A DNA stretch of 38,029 nt, taken from Phycisphaerae bacterium (lineage in GTDB: Bacteria > Planctomycetota > Phycisphaerae > Sedimentisphaerales > Anaerobacaceae). The first letter of the stretch is position 1, and each line of letters starts with the position of its first letter. Under the pieces are notes generated by a model that saw only the letters and a list, made by a program, of their open reading frames with translations, searched no databases and was not told where the DNA came from. The position numbers and the translations under genes are program-made. The stretch is taken from contig JAPLMX010000223.1 of assembly GCA_026386805.1 (NCBI GenBank), positions 1 to 38,029 of the forward strand, in the 5' to 3' direction. Positions 15,503 to 23,324 of the stretch are shown here, in pieces.

Positions 15503-18105
15503 GCGACCATGCGACGGCACTGACGACCGGCTTGCCGGGGTTGGACCGGGTGTTGAAAGGCATCCTGCCCGGCGACAACATCGTTTGGCAGGTCGATACC
15601 ATTGGCGACTACATGACGATGGTCGGGCCGTATTGCCAAGCCGGCCTCGAGTCCGGGCGAAAGGTGATCTACTTCCGATTTGCCAGCCATCCCCCGGTAG
15701 TCGGTTTGGACAGCGGAGTAGAGGCCCACAAGCTGGACCCAGCCGAGGGCTTTGAGACCTTCATTGCCAAGATTCATGCCGCGATCGAGCGAGCCGGCCG
15801 CGGCGCCCTGTACATCTTCGACTGCATGTCGGAGTTGGCCGCCGACTGGTACTCGGACCCGATGCTGGGCAACTTCTTCACACTCACGTGCCCGTACTTG
15901 TACGACCTGGAGACGGTGGCATACTTCGCGCTCTTTCGCAACTACCACAGTTCCCGGGCCATCCGGCCCATTACCGAGACGACGCAGTTATTCCTGGAGC
16001 TCTACCGCCACGGCGGGGTTCTCTACGTTCACCCGCTCAAGGTGCAACTCCGCTACTCGCCGACGATGAATCTGCTGCACGCGTGGGAAGGCGACGAATT
16101 CAAACCCGTCACTTCCAGCGTGCTGATCTCGTCCATTCTCACGTCGGTCAACTGGTCCGACCTGAATTCCGACGCCCGCGCGGGCATTTGGGAGCGGACA
16201 CTCGCCGAGGCACAAACGATCAGCGATGCCGTGAAAGCCGGTAGCTGTCCGCCGCCGCGAGAACAGGCGACGCTCCTTCATATGAGCCGCATGGCGATCT
16301 CCCGCGACCCGAAAATGCTCACTCTGGTGTCCCGCTACCTGACTCTCGAGGACGTCCTGAACCTCTGGAAACGCATGATCGGCTCCGGCCTGGTCGGCGG
16401 CAAAACGGTCGGCATGCTCGTCGCACGCAGCATCCTCAAGCGGCATTCCTCCCGGTTTGCCGGCCTGCTCGAAGAGCATGACTCCTTCTACGTCGGCTCC
16501 GATGTCTTCTACACGTATCTGGTACGCAACGGCGTCTGGTGGCTGCGGCAAAAGCAGCGGAATCCCCAGACGTTCCTCGAAGGCGCCGTCCAGGCCCGCC
16601 AGCGAATTCTCATGGGCCAGTTCCCCGACTACATCGTCGAACGATTCGAGCAAATGCTGGACTACTTCGGCCAATCGCCGATCATCGTACGCTCCAGCTC
16701 GCTGCTCGAGGACAACTTCGGCAACTCCTTCGCGGGCAAGTACGAGAGCGTCTTTTGCCCGAATCAGGGGCCGAGGGAACGCCGGCTGGAGGATTTTCTG
16801 TCGGCGGTGCGAACGATTTACGCGAGCACGATGAGCGAGAAGGCGCTGCGCTACCGGGAGCAACGAGGGCTTCTCGATCACGATGAGCAGATGGCCCTGC
16901 TCGTGATGCGGGTCTCCGGCGCGATGCACGGCCGGCATTATTATCCACAGGCGGCGGGCGTCGGGTTCTCGTTCAATCCCTATGCCTGGCATGAGAGTAT
17001 CGATCCGAAGGCGGGTGTGCTGCGGCTGGTCTTCGGCCTGGGCACACGGGCCGTCGATCGCTCGGACGACGACTACACCCGGCTCGTGGCCCTCAACGCC
17101 CCGCAGCGGCGGCCGGAGTCGAACTTTGAGGAGGTCCGCCAGTACGCCCAGCGGCGCGTGGACTACCTCGATCTGCAGGCCAACCGGCTGATGTCCGGCC
17201 ACTTCCTCGATGTCATGGAAGAGCGCACCGACGTGCCGGTGGAAATGTTCGCCTCCGCCGATGAGTCCATCGATGAGGCTGTCCCGGGCGCACGCAAGGC
17301 ATGGGTCCTGACGTTCGACAATCTGTTTTCCACGACCGACTTCGTGAAGGACATGCGGGAGATCCTCCGGACGCTCCAGGATGCCTATGAATACCCGGTG
17401 GACGTGGAATTCACGCTCAATTTCGTGGACGACCGTTCCTACAAGATCCACATCGTTCAATGCCGGCCTCTCCCCGTCAAAGGCATGGAGGCATCCAGGC
17501 CGTCCGCGGCGGCGGTCACAAGAGCCGACACGCTCCTCGAGGCCAACGGCGCGGTGATCGGCCACAGCCGCCACATTCGCATCGACCGGTTCATCTACGT
17601 GGCTCCCTCCGCTTACCGCCAGCTTGTGCTTCAAGACAGGTACGAGGTGGCTCGACTGATCGGCCAGATCAACCAGGCCGCCGAGCCGTCCGAGGCAGGC
17701 GGCACAATGCTCCTGGGGCCGGGTCGATGGGGAACGAGCGATCCCTTCCTCGGCATCCCCGTCGCATTTGCCGAGATCAGCCGGGTCTCCGCGCTGTGCG
17801 AGATCGTCGCCATGCACGAGCACCTGGTCCCGGATGTCTCTCTCGGGACGCACTTCCTCAACGACGTGGTGGAAACGGACATGCTGTATCTTGCCCTGTT
17901 TCCGCAGCGGGGGGACAACTACCTGAGCACGGAGTGGTTCGAAAGCTCGCCAAACCGGCTCCTGGAAGTCTTGCCGAAGGCGGGCAAATGGGCGGATGCG
18001 ATCAAGGTGATCGAGGCAGCCGGCCTGCCGGACGGCGACTGCAACATCTTCTTGGATGCCGACGCCTTCAAGCAGACGGCCATCTGCTATTTGGCACGTG
18101 TATAA
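15499..18105 (+). CDS. KaiC-like domain fused to PEP-synthase/PPDK nucleotide-binding domain
   Basis: This is an 868-residue protein. The N-terminal region (about 1-230) resembles a KaiC/RecA-type fold (TGLPGLDRVLKGILPGDN; a Walker B-like ALYIFDCMSEL), but the P-loop is degenerate: VWQVDTIGDY stands where GxxxxGKT is expected. From about 290 to 690 it matches the ATP-grasp domain of PEP synthase/PPDK (IIVRSSSLLEDNFGNSFAGK; VEFTLNFVDDRSYKIHIVQC; RPLPVKG). A C-terminal region includes LLGPGRWGTSDPFLG. The phospho-histidine swivelling domain and the C-terminal TIM barrel of true PEP synthases are absent, so it is unlikely to be a complete dikinase. The ATG at 15499 overlaps the U32 gene's TGA. 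The function is not established; an ATP-dependent phosphotransfer or sensory role is inferred from the domains only. Confidence 0.8.
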   Translation: MSDHATALTTGLPGLDRVLKGILPGDNIVWQVDTIGDYMTMVGPYCQAGLESGRKVIYFRFASHPPVVGLDSGVEAHKLDPAEGFETFIAKIHAAIERAGRGALYIFDCMSELAADWYSDPMLGNFFTLTCPYLYDLETVAYFALFRNYHSSRAIRPITETTQLFLELYRHGGVLYVHPLKVQLRYSPTMNLLHAWEGDEFKPVTSSVLISSILTSVNWSDLNSDARAGIWERTLAEAQTISDAVKAGSCPPPREQATLLHMSRMAISRDPKMLTLVSRYLTLEDVLNLWKRMIGSGLVGGKTVGMLVARSILKRHSSRFAGLLEEHDSFYVGSDVFYTYLVRNGVWWLRQKQRNPQTFLEGAVQARQRILMGQFPDYIVERFEQMLDYFGQSPIIVRSSSLLEDNFGNSFAGKYESVFCPNQGPRERRLEDFLSAVRTIYASTMSEKALRYREQRGLLDHDEQMALLVMRVSGAMHGRHYYPQAAGVGFSFNPYAWHESIDPKAGVLRLVFGLGTRAVDRSDDDYTRLVALNAPQRRPESNFEEVRQYAQRRVDYLDLQANRLMSGHFLDVMEERTDVPVEMFASADESIDEAVPGARKAWVLTFDNLFSTTDFVKDMREILRTLQDAYEYPVDVEFTLNFVDDRSYKIHIVQCRPLPVKGMEASRPSAAAVTRADTLLEANGAVIGHSRHIRIDRFIYVAPSAYRQLVLQDRYEVARLIGQINQAAEPSEAGGTMLLGPGRWGTSDPFLGIPVAFAEISRVSALCEIVAMHEHLVPDVSLGTHFLNDVVETDMLYLALFPQRGDNYLSTEWFESSPNRLLEVLPKAGKWADAIKVIEAAGLPDGDCNIFLDADAFKQTAICYLARV

Positions 18106-18124
18106 GCCCAACGGGCGAAGTATT

Positions 18125-18199
18125 GGGTGGCACGGCCGATTCCCGCCTCCGCGGGAATGACGTCACCCCTGCGAAGGCAGGGGTTTCGTTTGGCCGTGC
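18125..18199 (+). repeat. Composite palindromic repeat: repeat A interrupted by a second hairpin repeat
   Basis: The outer arms are those of repeat A: GGGTGGCACGGCC (18125-18137) and TTTGGCCGTG (to 18198). Between them lie two hairpins: ATTCCCGC against GCGGGAAT (18139-18158) and CCCCTGC against GCAGGGG (18167-18183), joined by GACGTCA. The inner unit resembles the widespread ATTCCCGC-type REP element. The element lies 20 bp after the fusion gene's stop, where it would also face the end of rplU. A double hairpin here could act as a terminator. The rest of the 271-bp gap (to 18376) shows no convincing gene. Confidence 0.75.
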
Positions 18200-18376
18200 T
18201 TGCCTCAATATGTTTCCTGCGCATGAAGACACGCTCAAAACGAGTCTGAGCGCGGCACCGGATATACTGGGAAGATATTCTAAGGAGGAGGACAGGAGAT
18301 CAACACGCATGTGCGAGCCCACGCATAGCGTCAGGCTCAGCACACGCAATCCCGAGGGTCACACGGCCTTCGGCAA

Positions 18377-18703
18377 TTACCCCTCGATCTTGTCGATCGT
18401 GATCAGCAGGTGCTTCTGGCGGTGGCCGATCCTGCGCTGGTTGCTCTTCCTGCGATGGAAGCTGGTGACGTAGAGCTTCTTGCCCTTGACGACCGCCGCT
18501 TCGGGCGAGGGGAACGAGCCAATGACCTTGGCGCCCTCGATATAGGGCTTGCCGATCCGGTTGTTGCCGTCGCCGCCGATGAACAGGACCTTATTCAGCT
18601 CAATGGTCTTCGCATCCGGGGCCAGATCGGTCAGCTCGATCTCGATCTTTTCGCCCTCGGCTACTTTGTATTGTTTGCTGCCTTGCTCGATTACTGCGTA
18701 CAT
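18377..18703 (-). CDS. rplU: 50S ribosomal protein L21
   Basis: This 108-residue protein has the L21 family hallmarks: MYAVIEQGSKQYKV at the start, VLFIGG in the middle, and the basic FHRRKSNQRRIGHRQ segment followed by the LLITIDKIEG tail. L21 binds 23S rRNA in the large subunit. GGGAG lies 6 nt ahead of the ATG at 18703, and a promoter is predicted at 18746-18774. In most bacteria rpmA (L27) follows directly; here the next 270 bp hold no gene and the neighbour is convergent, so rpmA must be elsewhere. Confidence 0.96.
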   Translation of the reverse strand: MYAVIEQGSKQYKVAEGEKIEIELTDLAPDAKTIELNKVLFIGGDGNNRIGKPYIEGAKVIGSFPSPEAAVVKGKKLYVTSFHRRKSNQRRIGHRQKHLLITIDKIEG

Positions 18704-18745
18704 CGGAAACTCCCGGTCCAAAACTGGAATCTTGGAAAGACTAAT

Positions 18746-18774
18746 AGAATAGGACTCACCGATCCTTTTGTAAA
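18746..18774 (-). promoter_or_regulatory. Predicted promoter of rplU
   Basis: On the minus strand, TTTACA (18769-18774) and TATTCT (18746-18751) are separated by 17 nt, in an AT-rich patch about 40 nt upstream of the L21 start. I did not find a hairpin that would mark L21 autoregulation. Confidence 0.55.
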
Positions 18775-18800
18775 GACTTTTCTGCACTATTTTTGTATGC

Positions 18801-18828
18801 TTGCGGCTTCCGTACTGCCGAATATAAC
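18801..18828 (+). promoter_or_regulatory. Possible promoter of the class IV aminotransferase gene
   Basis: TTGCGG (18801-18806) and TATAAC (18823-18828) are 16 nt apart. Transcription from here would carry repeat B (18843-18897) in a roughly 120-nt leader before the ATG at 18955. Confidence 0.35.
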
Positions 18829-18842
18829 CACAGAGCCGCGAA

Positions 18843-18897
18843 GTAGGGCGAGCGTCCCCGCTCGTCGGAAGACGTCGTGCGAGGACGCACGACCTAC
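18843..18897 (+). repeat. Palindromic interspersed repeat B, copy 1
   Basis: This 55-bp element begins GTAGGGCGAGCGTCCCCG and ends GCACGACCTAC. It contains two hairpins (GCGAGCG against CGCTCGT; GTCGTGCG against CGCACGAC) inside GTAGG/CCTAC ends. A close copy lies at 25906-25962, differing mainly in the middle linker. It sits in the predicted 5' leader of the aminotransferase. Confidence 0.8.
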
Positions 18898-18954
18898 CTT
18901 TGTGGCAAGACCATCCGTTCACGCTTACTGGTGGATGCTTTTGGAGTGCCCGGC

Positions 18955-19788
18955 ATGAAGTTGGCAATGGTGGATGACAGGATTGCGTCCTTTGAGGAGC
19001 TTGACCCGGTCCATTTCGACCGCGGGATCTACTTTGGCGACGGCGTTTACGAGGTCCTGCGCAGCTACAACGGCAAGATCTTCGCCTTGGAGCAGCACAT
19101 GCAGCGGTTCGCCGCAAGCTTGGCGGCCATCCGCATCACGAACATGGATATCGCCACCGTCCGCGAGCGGGTCCAGCGGGCCTTCCAGACGGCCGGTTTT
19201 GCCAACGCGAAGATCTACTTCCACGTAACGCGCGGCTCGGAACCTCGAAGCCATACCTGGAAGCCGGACCTCAAGCCCAATTTCTTCCTAACCGTCAGCG
19301 AGCTGGTAGATCACCCCGAGGAGAAGGTCAAAGGCATCGCCGTCTGCACCCATCCGGACTGGCGGTGGAAACGGTGCGACATCAAGAGCCTTAACCTCCT
19401 GCCCAACATCCTCGCCCGCCAGGACGCCGCCGACAGAGGCTACGATGAAGCGATCCTGGTCGACGACGCCGGCTTCATCACGGAGGGCGCCGGTTCCGCG
19501 TTCTTCGCCATCATCAAGAGGGCCTTGCAGACCGCCCCCTTGTCGGCCAACATCCTGCCCTCGATCACGCGTCAGTTCGTGACGCGGGCGGCCAAGAACT
19601 CCGGCTTGGCCATTGAGGAGCGATGCCTGACGCCCCAAATGGCCGCCTCGGCGAACGAATTGTTCCTCGCCGTCACCACCAAGGACATCGTGCCGGTGGT
19701 CCGGTTCGACGACGCCACCATCGGCGACGGCCGCCCCGGCCCCTGCACCAAGGCCCTCATGACCGAATTCCGCAAGTTCACAGTTTGA
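18955..19788 (+). CDS. Class IV PLP aminotransferase (branched-chain / D-amino-acid transaminase type)
   Basis: This 277-residue fold-type IV aminotransferase has an early HFDRGIYFGDGVYEVLR motif (substrate loop region), the Arg-rich YFHVTRGSEPRSH segment, and the PLP-binding Lys in CDIKSLNLLPNILA (about 145). Then follow the cofactor-phosphate region VDDAGFITEGAGSAFF and a closing ELFLAVTTKDIVPV. Members transfer amino groups between 2-oxoglutarate and branched-chain or D-amino acids, or act as aminodeoxychorismate lyases; TRG and DIKSLN favour a D-amino-acid transaminase type, but the substrate is not certain. The ATG at 18955 is preferred over an in-frame ATG at 18877 that lies inside repeat B; GGAG precedes it. 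It is a single gene with no co-directional neighbour downstream. Confidence 0.85.
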   Translation: MKLAMVDDRIASFEELDPVHFDRGIYFGDGVYEVLRSYNGKIFALEQHMQRFAASLAAIRITNMDIATVRERVQRAFQTAGFANAKIYFHVTRGSEPRSHTWKPDLKPNFFLTVSELVDHPEEKVKGIAVCTHPDWRWKRCDIKSLNLLPNILARQDAADRGYDEAILVDDAGFITEGAGSAFFAIIKRALQTAPLSANILPSITRQFVTRAAKNSGLAIEERCLTPQMAASANELFLAVTTKDIVPVVRFDDATIGDGRPGPCTKALMTEFRKFTV

Positions 19789-19895
19789 CCGCACCCCGGA
19801 CACCTTGCCTCGCGTCCGGAGCGGTCGTTCCCCCTGCTGGAAAACGATAGAATCATCCCAGCAATGACCGGTCTGAGGCCATCGCTGTTGCCCTG

Positions 19896-21092
19896 CTATT
19901 TCGGAGCGTGGAACAGGAAGACCAGCGCAAGTACGCAAACCGCCATGACCGCACCAGGCACAAGCCAGAGCTTCTGCCACTGGAACCGTCCGTCCACCCG
20001 GCACTTGTCCATGACAATCCCTGCGAACTGGGTCCCCAGGAACAATCCAACACCGCTCTGGGCCGTGAAGATCAACGCCTGCATGGACGCTCCAGCGCCC
20101 TCGGGCGCCACAGACCCGGCGAACATCTGGCCCGCGATGATGAAGAAAACGTACGCCAAACCATGAAACGCCTGGCCCGCGACGATCAATGCCGGCGGCC
20201 TTGGCATCACATAGATGACATAGAGGATCAGCCAGGAGGCGGCCCCCAGCGTCAGGGTCCACCTGTACCCGGTTTTCTGGACAATCCAGCCAAGCACGAA
20301 CAGGGTTGCAATCGCCTGCATCGCCTGGGCAATCGCCATGGCGGCGGGAACGTTCTTCGGTGCTACGCCGTTGTCCTGCATGAACTGGGCAGTGCCAAGG
20401 AAATAAAACTGCATCATGCCCGCCCCAACCAGCGAAATGATGATGAAGACAAGGAAGCTCGATTCCTTCAGCATGCCGAGGGCGGACCCGCCCACTGTGG
20501 CGGACGGCGGGGTGGCAGGGAGCAGAGCGCCACAGACCACCGCCATCACGACGGACAGCACGCCTGCCAGTACGAGACAATCTCGTCCTTCCTCGCCGGT
20601 CTTGAAGACCCAGCGCCAGCCGGTCAGGAAGTAGCCGGCCAGAGCCCAGGCAATGGGAGCCCACATGAAGATGTACGGCGATTTGGCGGCGATATCGACG
20701 TTGTGCGCCGCCAAGTGGTAGAACATCAGGGAGTTCACCAGGGGCAGCGTGGCCGCATAGAACAGGGCGTACACCAGCAGTGTCCCGAAGAGCGAGCTGA
20801 ATTGCCGTTTCCAGGCGGCGATGAAGAGTAGCAGCGTGCCCACTAAGTGGGCGCCAGCCAGGATGAACTCCGTGTTGACCCAGCGATCCGCCACCTGCCC
20901 GGCCACGAGGGGCATGAAGATACAGCCCAACGGCAATGCCGCGTAGATCCATCCCGTCTGTTTGCCGGTGAACTTCAGCGGTCCCAAGAGCCGGGCGGCC
21001 AACACAGGGTACCAAGCCCCCCAGACGGCAAACTCCAGGAACATCATCGCACTCAATCTGATGTACAAACCCGCATCCATTCCGGCAATCAT
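19896..21092 (-). CDS. MFS transporter, nucleoside:H+ symporter-like
   Basis: This 398-residue integral membrane protein has about 12 hydrophobic segments. Its start (LYIRLSAMMFLEFAVWGAWYP) is characteristic of the nucleoside:H+ symporter (NupG/XapB-like) branch of the major facilitator superfamily; YIFMWAPIAWALAGYFLTGW follows near the middle. In Planctomycetota such transporters often sit with sugar-isomerase and Gfo/Idh genes, so the substrate may be a sugar or polyol rather than a nucleoside (inference). AAGGAG lies 7 nt before the ATG. It is the third gene of the minus-strand run oxidoreductase - isomerase - transporter, 27 bp after the isomerase gene. The 107-bp gap to the convergent aminotransferase shows nothing recognisable. 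Confidence 0.85.
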   Translation of the reverse strand: MIAGMDAGLYIRLSAMMFLEFAVWGAWYPVLAARLLGPLKFTGKQTGWIYAALPLGCIFMPLVAGQVADRWVNTEFILAGAHLVGTLLLFIAAWKRQFSSLFGTLLVYALFYAATLPLVNSLMFYHLAAHNVDIAAKSPYIFMWAPIAWALAGYFLTGWRWVFKTGEEGRDCLVLAGVLSVVMAVVCGALLPATPPSATVGGSALGMLKESSFLVFIIISLVGAGMMQFYFLGTAQFMQDNGVAPKNVPAAMAIAQAMQAIATLFVLGWIVQKTGYRWTLTLGAASWLILYVIYVMPRPPALIVAGQAFHGLAYVFFIIAGQMFAGSVAPEGAGASMQALIFTAQSGVGLFLGTQFAGIVMDKCRVDGRFQWQKLWLVPGAVMAVCVLALVFLFHAPK

Positions 21093-21119
21093 GATATTCT
21101 CCTTCGTTCGCCAGGGGCC

Positions 21120-21938
21120 TTATTTGCACGCTGCGGCCAAACGTTCGATGGCCAGCTTGATGTCGCCTTGGCGGTTGTCGCCCGCCTCCCGCTCGATGGC
21201 CATGGCGCCGTCGAAACCGACCTCGTCCAGGACGTCCAGGAATCGTTTCACGCCGACCTGGCCGTCGCCCCAGGGGACCTCGACGCCCCAGGTGCCCGGC
21301 TTGGTCGTCCGAATCGCATCCTTGACGTGCAGATGACGAATCCAGGGCGACAGCACGCGCACGGCCTCGATCGGGTCGCCCTTGTCGTAGAGGATCATGT
21401 TGGCCGGATCGAAATTGACGCCGACGGACTGGTGGTCCAGCGTCTCCAGGAAGTGCCGCAGCTCCTTGGCGTTTTCCTGGCCGGTCTCCAGGAGCAGAAT
21501 CACGCCGTTGTCGGCCGCGATGTTCGCCAGGTCCTGGATGCGGGCGTAAATCTTCTTGGCATGGACCTTGTCACTCTCGTCGATGAAGCCGGCGTGCATC
21601 GAGAGGTATTTCACGCCGAGCTTGGCCGTCGCGATGACCGCCCCCAGGAACAGATTATGGTTCTGCTGCCATTGGGCGTCCGGGACGACGCCGCCGGTGA
21701 CCTTGATGCTGTCGAGCGTCGAATAGTCCTCCTGCGGGAAGTCAATCATCGTACTCGTGATCGTCCATTTCTGGGCTTGGATCGTCGCCAGGCACTTGCC
21801 GCTGCTGTCCTCGACGGCCGGACGAATCCCCAAATGGATGTGCCGCAGACCCAGTTCTTTCATCGCCTTGGCGACACCTGGGACATCCGTCCGAAGCGAC
21901 CAACTGCACACGCCTACGGGCCAATTCTTGCACTTCAT
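21120..21938 (-). CDS. Sugar phosphate isomerase/epimerase-like TIM-barrel protein
   Basis: This 272-residue protein is of the xylose-isomerase-like TIM-barrel family (AP endonuclease 2 superfamily). Barrel strands carry the usual metal ligands: Glu in LLLETGQENAKEL (about 150), the NFDPANMILYDKGDP block (about 180), His-Lys in RHLHVKDAI (about 205), and a final Glu in GAMAIEREAGD. Such enzymes isomerise or epimerise sugars and sugar derivatives, for example inosose or 3-keto sugars, using a divalent metal. The gene is flanked by a Gfo/Idh oxidoreductase (upstream, 19 bp) and an MFS transporter (downstream), suggesting a small catabolic operon. GGGAG precedes the ATG. The substrate is unknown. 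Confidence 0.88.
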   Translation of the reverse strand: MKCKNWPVGVCSWSLRTDVPGVAKAMKELGLRHIHLGIRPAVEDSSGKCLATIQAQKWTITSTMIDFPQEDYSTLDSIKVTGGVVPDAQWQQNHNLFLGAVIATAKLGVKYLSMHAGFIDESDKVHAKKIYARIQDLANIAADNGVILLLETGQENAKELRHFLETLDHQSVGVNFDPANMILYDKGDPIEAVRVLSPWIRHLHVKDAIRTTKPGTWGVEVPWGDGQVGVKRFLDVLDEVGFDGAMAIEREAGDNRQGDIKLAIERLAAACK

Positions 21939-21957
21939 GTTCGTTGTCTCCCATCCT

Positions 21958-22977
21958 TCACTGGATCATGATCTTCTTTTGGCGAGTAACGGATTTCTTC
22001 TCGGCCTCGACGATCCTCACGGAATCGCGCGACTGCTCCAGCGTGAGGACATCCTTCACGGGCTGACCCCGCACGACCTTGGCGAAATGTTCGATTTCCC
22101 GCAGGTATCCATCGCCGTCACCCACGGGCGGCGTGAACGCCTCGCCCACGGCGGGACAGACGCGGAACATCGGCGTTCGCGTCAGGTCGTAGACGAGCGT
22201 CGCTTTCTCCAAGACCAGGTTGAAGCTCATCTCGAACCCGAACGTGCCCGTCATGCCCCACCCGCCTTCGGCGATGATCACCCGGTCTTCCCCGTAGTCA
22301 TAGGTGGTGACGATGTGAATCAGGTGCCCGTCTGGCGTCTTGGCCCCGTGGCTGCATACGCCCCTGGGCATGCCGAAGAGGTACTGCACGTAATCCGTGT
22401 CGTGGATGTGCAGGTCGAGCGCGACGCCGCCGCTGCGGCTCTCATCGAGGAACCAGTTGTCCACGCTCCAGCCCGGGGGGGCGCCAAGCCGCTGGAACAT
22501 TGCGGCCACAACCTTGCCATACCGGCCGCTATCGACAATCTCCTTGGCCTTGGCGTACTCCGGCCAGAACCGCACGCAGTGGCCGATCTGGAGGATCTTG
22601 CCGCTTTTGCGGGCCGCCTGGATCATGCGGTCGCAATCCTTCACGGTTAGCGCCATCGGCTTCTCGCACAGCACGTGGACCCCTTGGGACAGGGCCTTCT
22701 CCGAGTATTCCGCGTGCAGGTACGTGGGCAGCGTCAGAGAGATGACGTCCGGCTTGGCCTTGGCGATCATCGCATCGAGGTCACGGAACAACTCAATCCC
22801 CGTCAGGTCGATCTGGCCTTCGGCCCCCTGGATATTGCCCACGGCCTTCTTCGTGTCCTCTTCGATGTTCGGATTCGCGTCGCAGATCGCGACGACCTTC
22901 ACCTCCGGCACCATCTTCCAGTGCCGAAAGTGCATCCGTCCCATGAACCCGAAACCGGCAATCCCGACTCTCAACAT
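21958..22977 (-). CDS. Gfo/Idh/MocA family oxidoreductase
   Basis: This 339-residue NAD(P)-dependent oxidoreductase has a Rossmann domain starting at the N-terminus (MLRVGIAGFGFMGRMH), the conserved HVLCEKPMALT (about 95), and LQIGHCVRFWPEYAKA. The second domain includes DLHIHDTDYVQYLFG, with the catalytic-type His/Asp. The family oxidises or reduces sugar, inositol and glycoside hydroxyls. The ATG at 22977 is chosen because it begins the Rossmann fold and has GGGAGG 8 nt ahead. The frame stays open a further 52 codons to a GTG at 23133, which would give an unusual N-terminal extension. It is the first gene of the operon with the isomerase and the transporter, behind a predicted promoter at 23149-23178. 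Confidence 0.92.
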   Translation of the reverse strand: MLRVGIAGFGFMGRMHFRHWKMVPEVKVVAICDANPNIEEDTKKAVGNIQGAEGQIDLTGIELFRDLDAMIAKAKPDVISLTLPTYLHAEYSEKALSQGVHVLCEKPMALTVKDCDRMIQAARKSGKILQIGHCVRFWPEYAKAKEIVDSGRYGKVVAAMFQRLGAPPGWSVDNWFLDESRSGGVALDLHIHDTDYVQYLFGMPRGVCSHGAKTPDGHLIHIVTTYDYGEDRVIIAEGGWGMTGTFGFEMSFNLVLEKATLVYDLTRTPMFRVCPAVGEAFTPPVGDGDGYLREIEHFAKVVRGQPVKDVLTLEQSRDSVRIVEAEKKSVTRQKKIMIQ

Positions 22978-23148
22978 TGCGGCACCTCCCACGCATGGCA
23001 CGATCCCAAGGATCTGTTCCTTGATGACTTCTGGAGTGTCTTGTTCTGCCTGGCCACGATTCTGCACCTCGACACGCGAAACTCCCCAACGCGATACATC
23101 GCCATTGGAGTCCCTCTCAACCTCCAGATTCACTGTCTGTGGGGGAGA

Positions 23149-23178
23149 ATTCTACCAGAACTCCAGTCTATTCGCCAA
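23149..23178 (-). promoter_or_regulatory. Predicted promoter of the oxidoreductase-isomerase-transporter operon
   Basis: On the minus strand, TTGGCG (23173-23178) and TAGAAT (23149-23154) are 18 nt apart in the 347-bp divergent gap. If used, the leader to the ATG at 22977 would be about 165 nt, or only about 10 nt to the alternative GTG at 23133. Confidence 0.4.
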
Positions 23179-23223
23179 ACGATTTCTTCCCCCTCCCGCG
23201 AAAAACCGCCGCTCGAATAGTCC

Positions 23224-23229
23224 TATAAT
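23224..23229 (+). promoter_or_regulatory. TATAAT box upstream of the UroD-family gene
   Basis: A perfect TATAAT lies 95 nt before the ATG at 23325, with no clear -35. The interval is filled by an imperfect palindrome (23251-23299) and a run of AACTT-like repeats, so a repeat may have separated the -10 box from a formerly adjacent start codon. Confidence 0.35.
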
Positions 23230-23250
23230 CAACCACTGAAGCCAAAGTGT

Positions 23251-23299
23251 GAAGTTGGCGGTGGCAAGCGTCAAGCACGAGGCCGCCACTTGCAACTTC
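23251..23299 (+). repeat. Imperfect palindrome in the leader of the UroD-family gene
   Basis: The left arm begins GAAGTTGGCGGTGGC and the right arm ends GCCACTTGCAACTTC; the right arm's reverse complement matches the left in GAAGTTG and GTGGC with three mismatches between. After it come AACTTCCAACTTG and AAACTTC, a short tandem-like run. Only one copy was found in the window. Confidence 0.4.
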
Positions 23300-23324
23300 C
23301 AACTTGAAACCTTAAACTTCGCCT

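Noticed and set aside
15988-18111. 707-codon open frame on the minus strand, opposite the KaiC/PEP-synthase fusion
   Set aside because: It is the mirror of a clearly conserved protein and shows no recognisable domain or start signal.
18309-18473. Small plus-strand frame starting MCEPTHSVRLSTRN, preceded by AAGGAGGAGG
   Set aside because: The purine-rich run is suggestive, but most of the frame is antisense to rplU and the peptide resembles nothing; not enough support for a gene.
19864-20166. Plus-strand frame MTGLRPSLLP with a TAGAAT-like box 9 nt ahead
   Set aside because: The promoter-ATG geometry resembles the leaderless genes nearby, but the frame is antisense to the transporter's C-terminus and has no conserved content.
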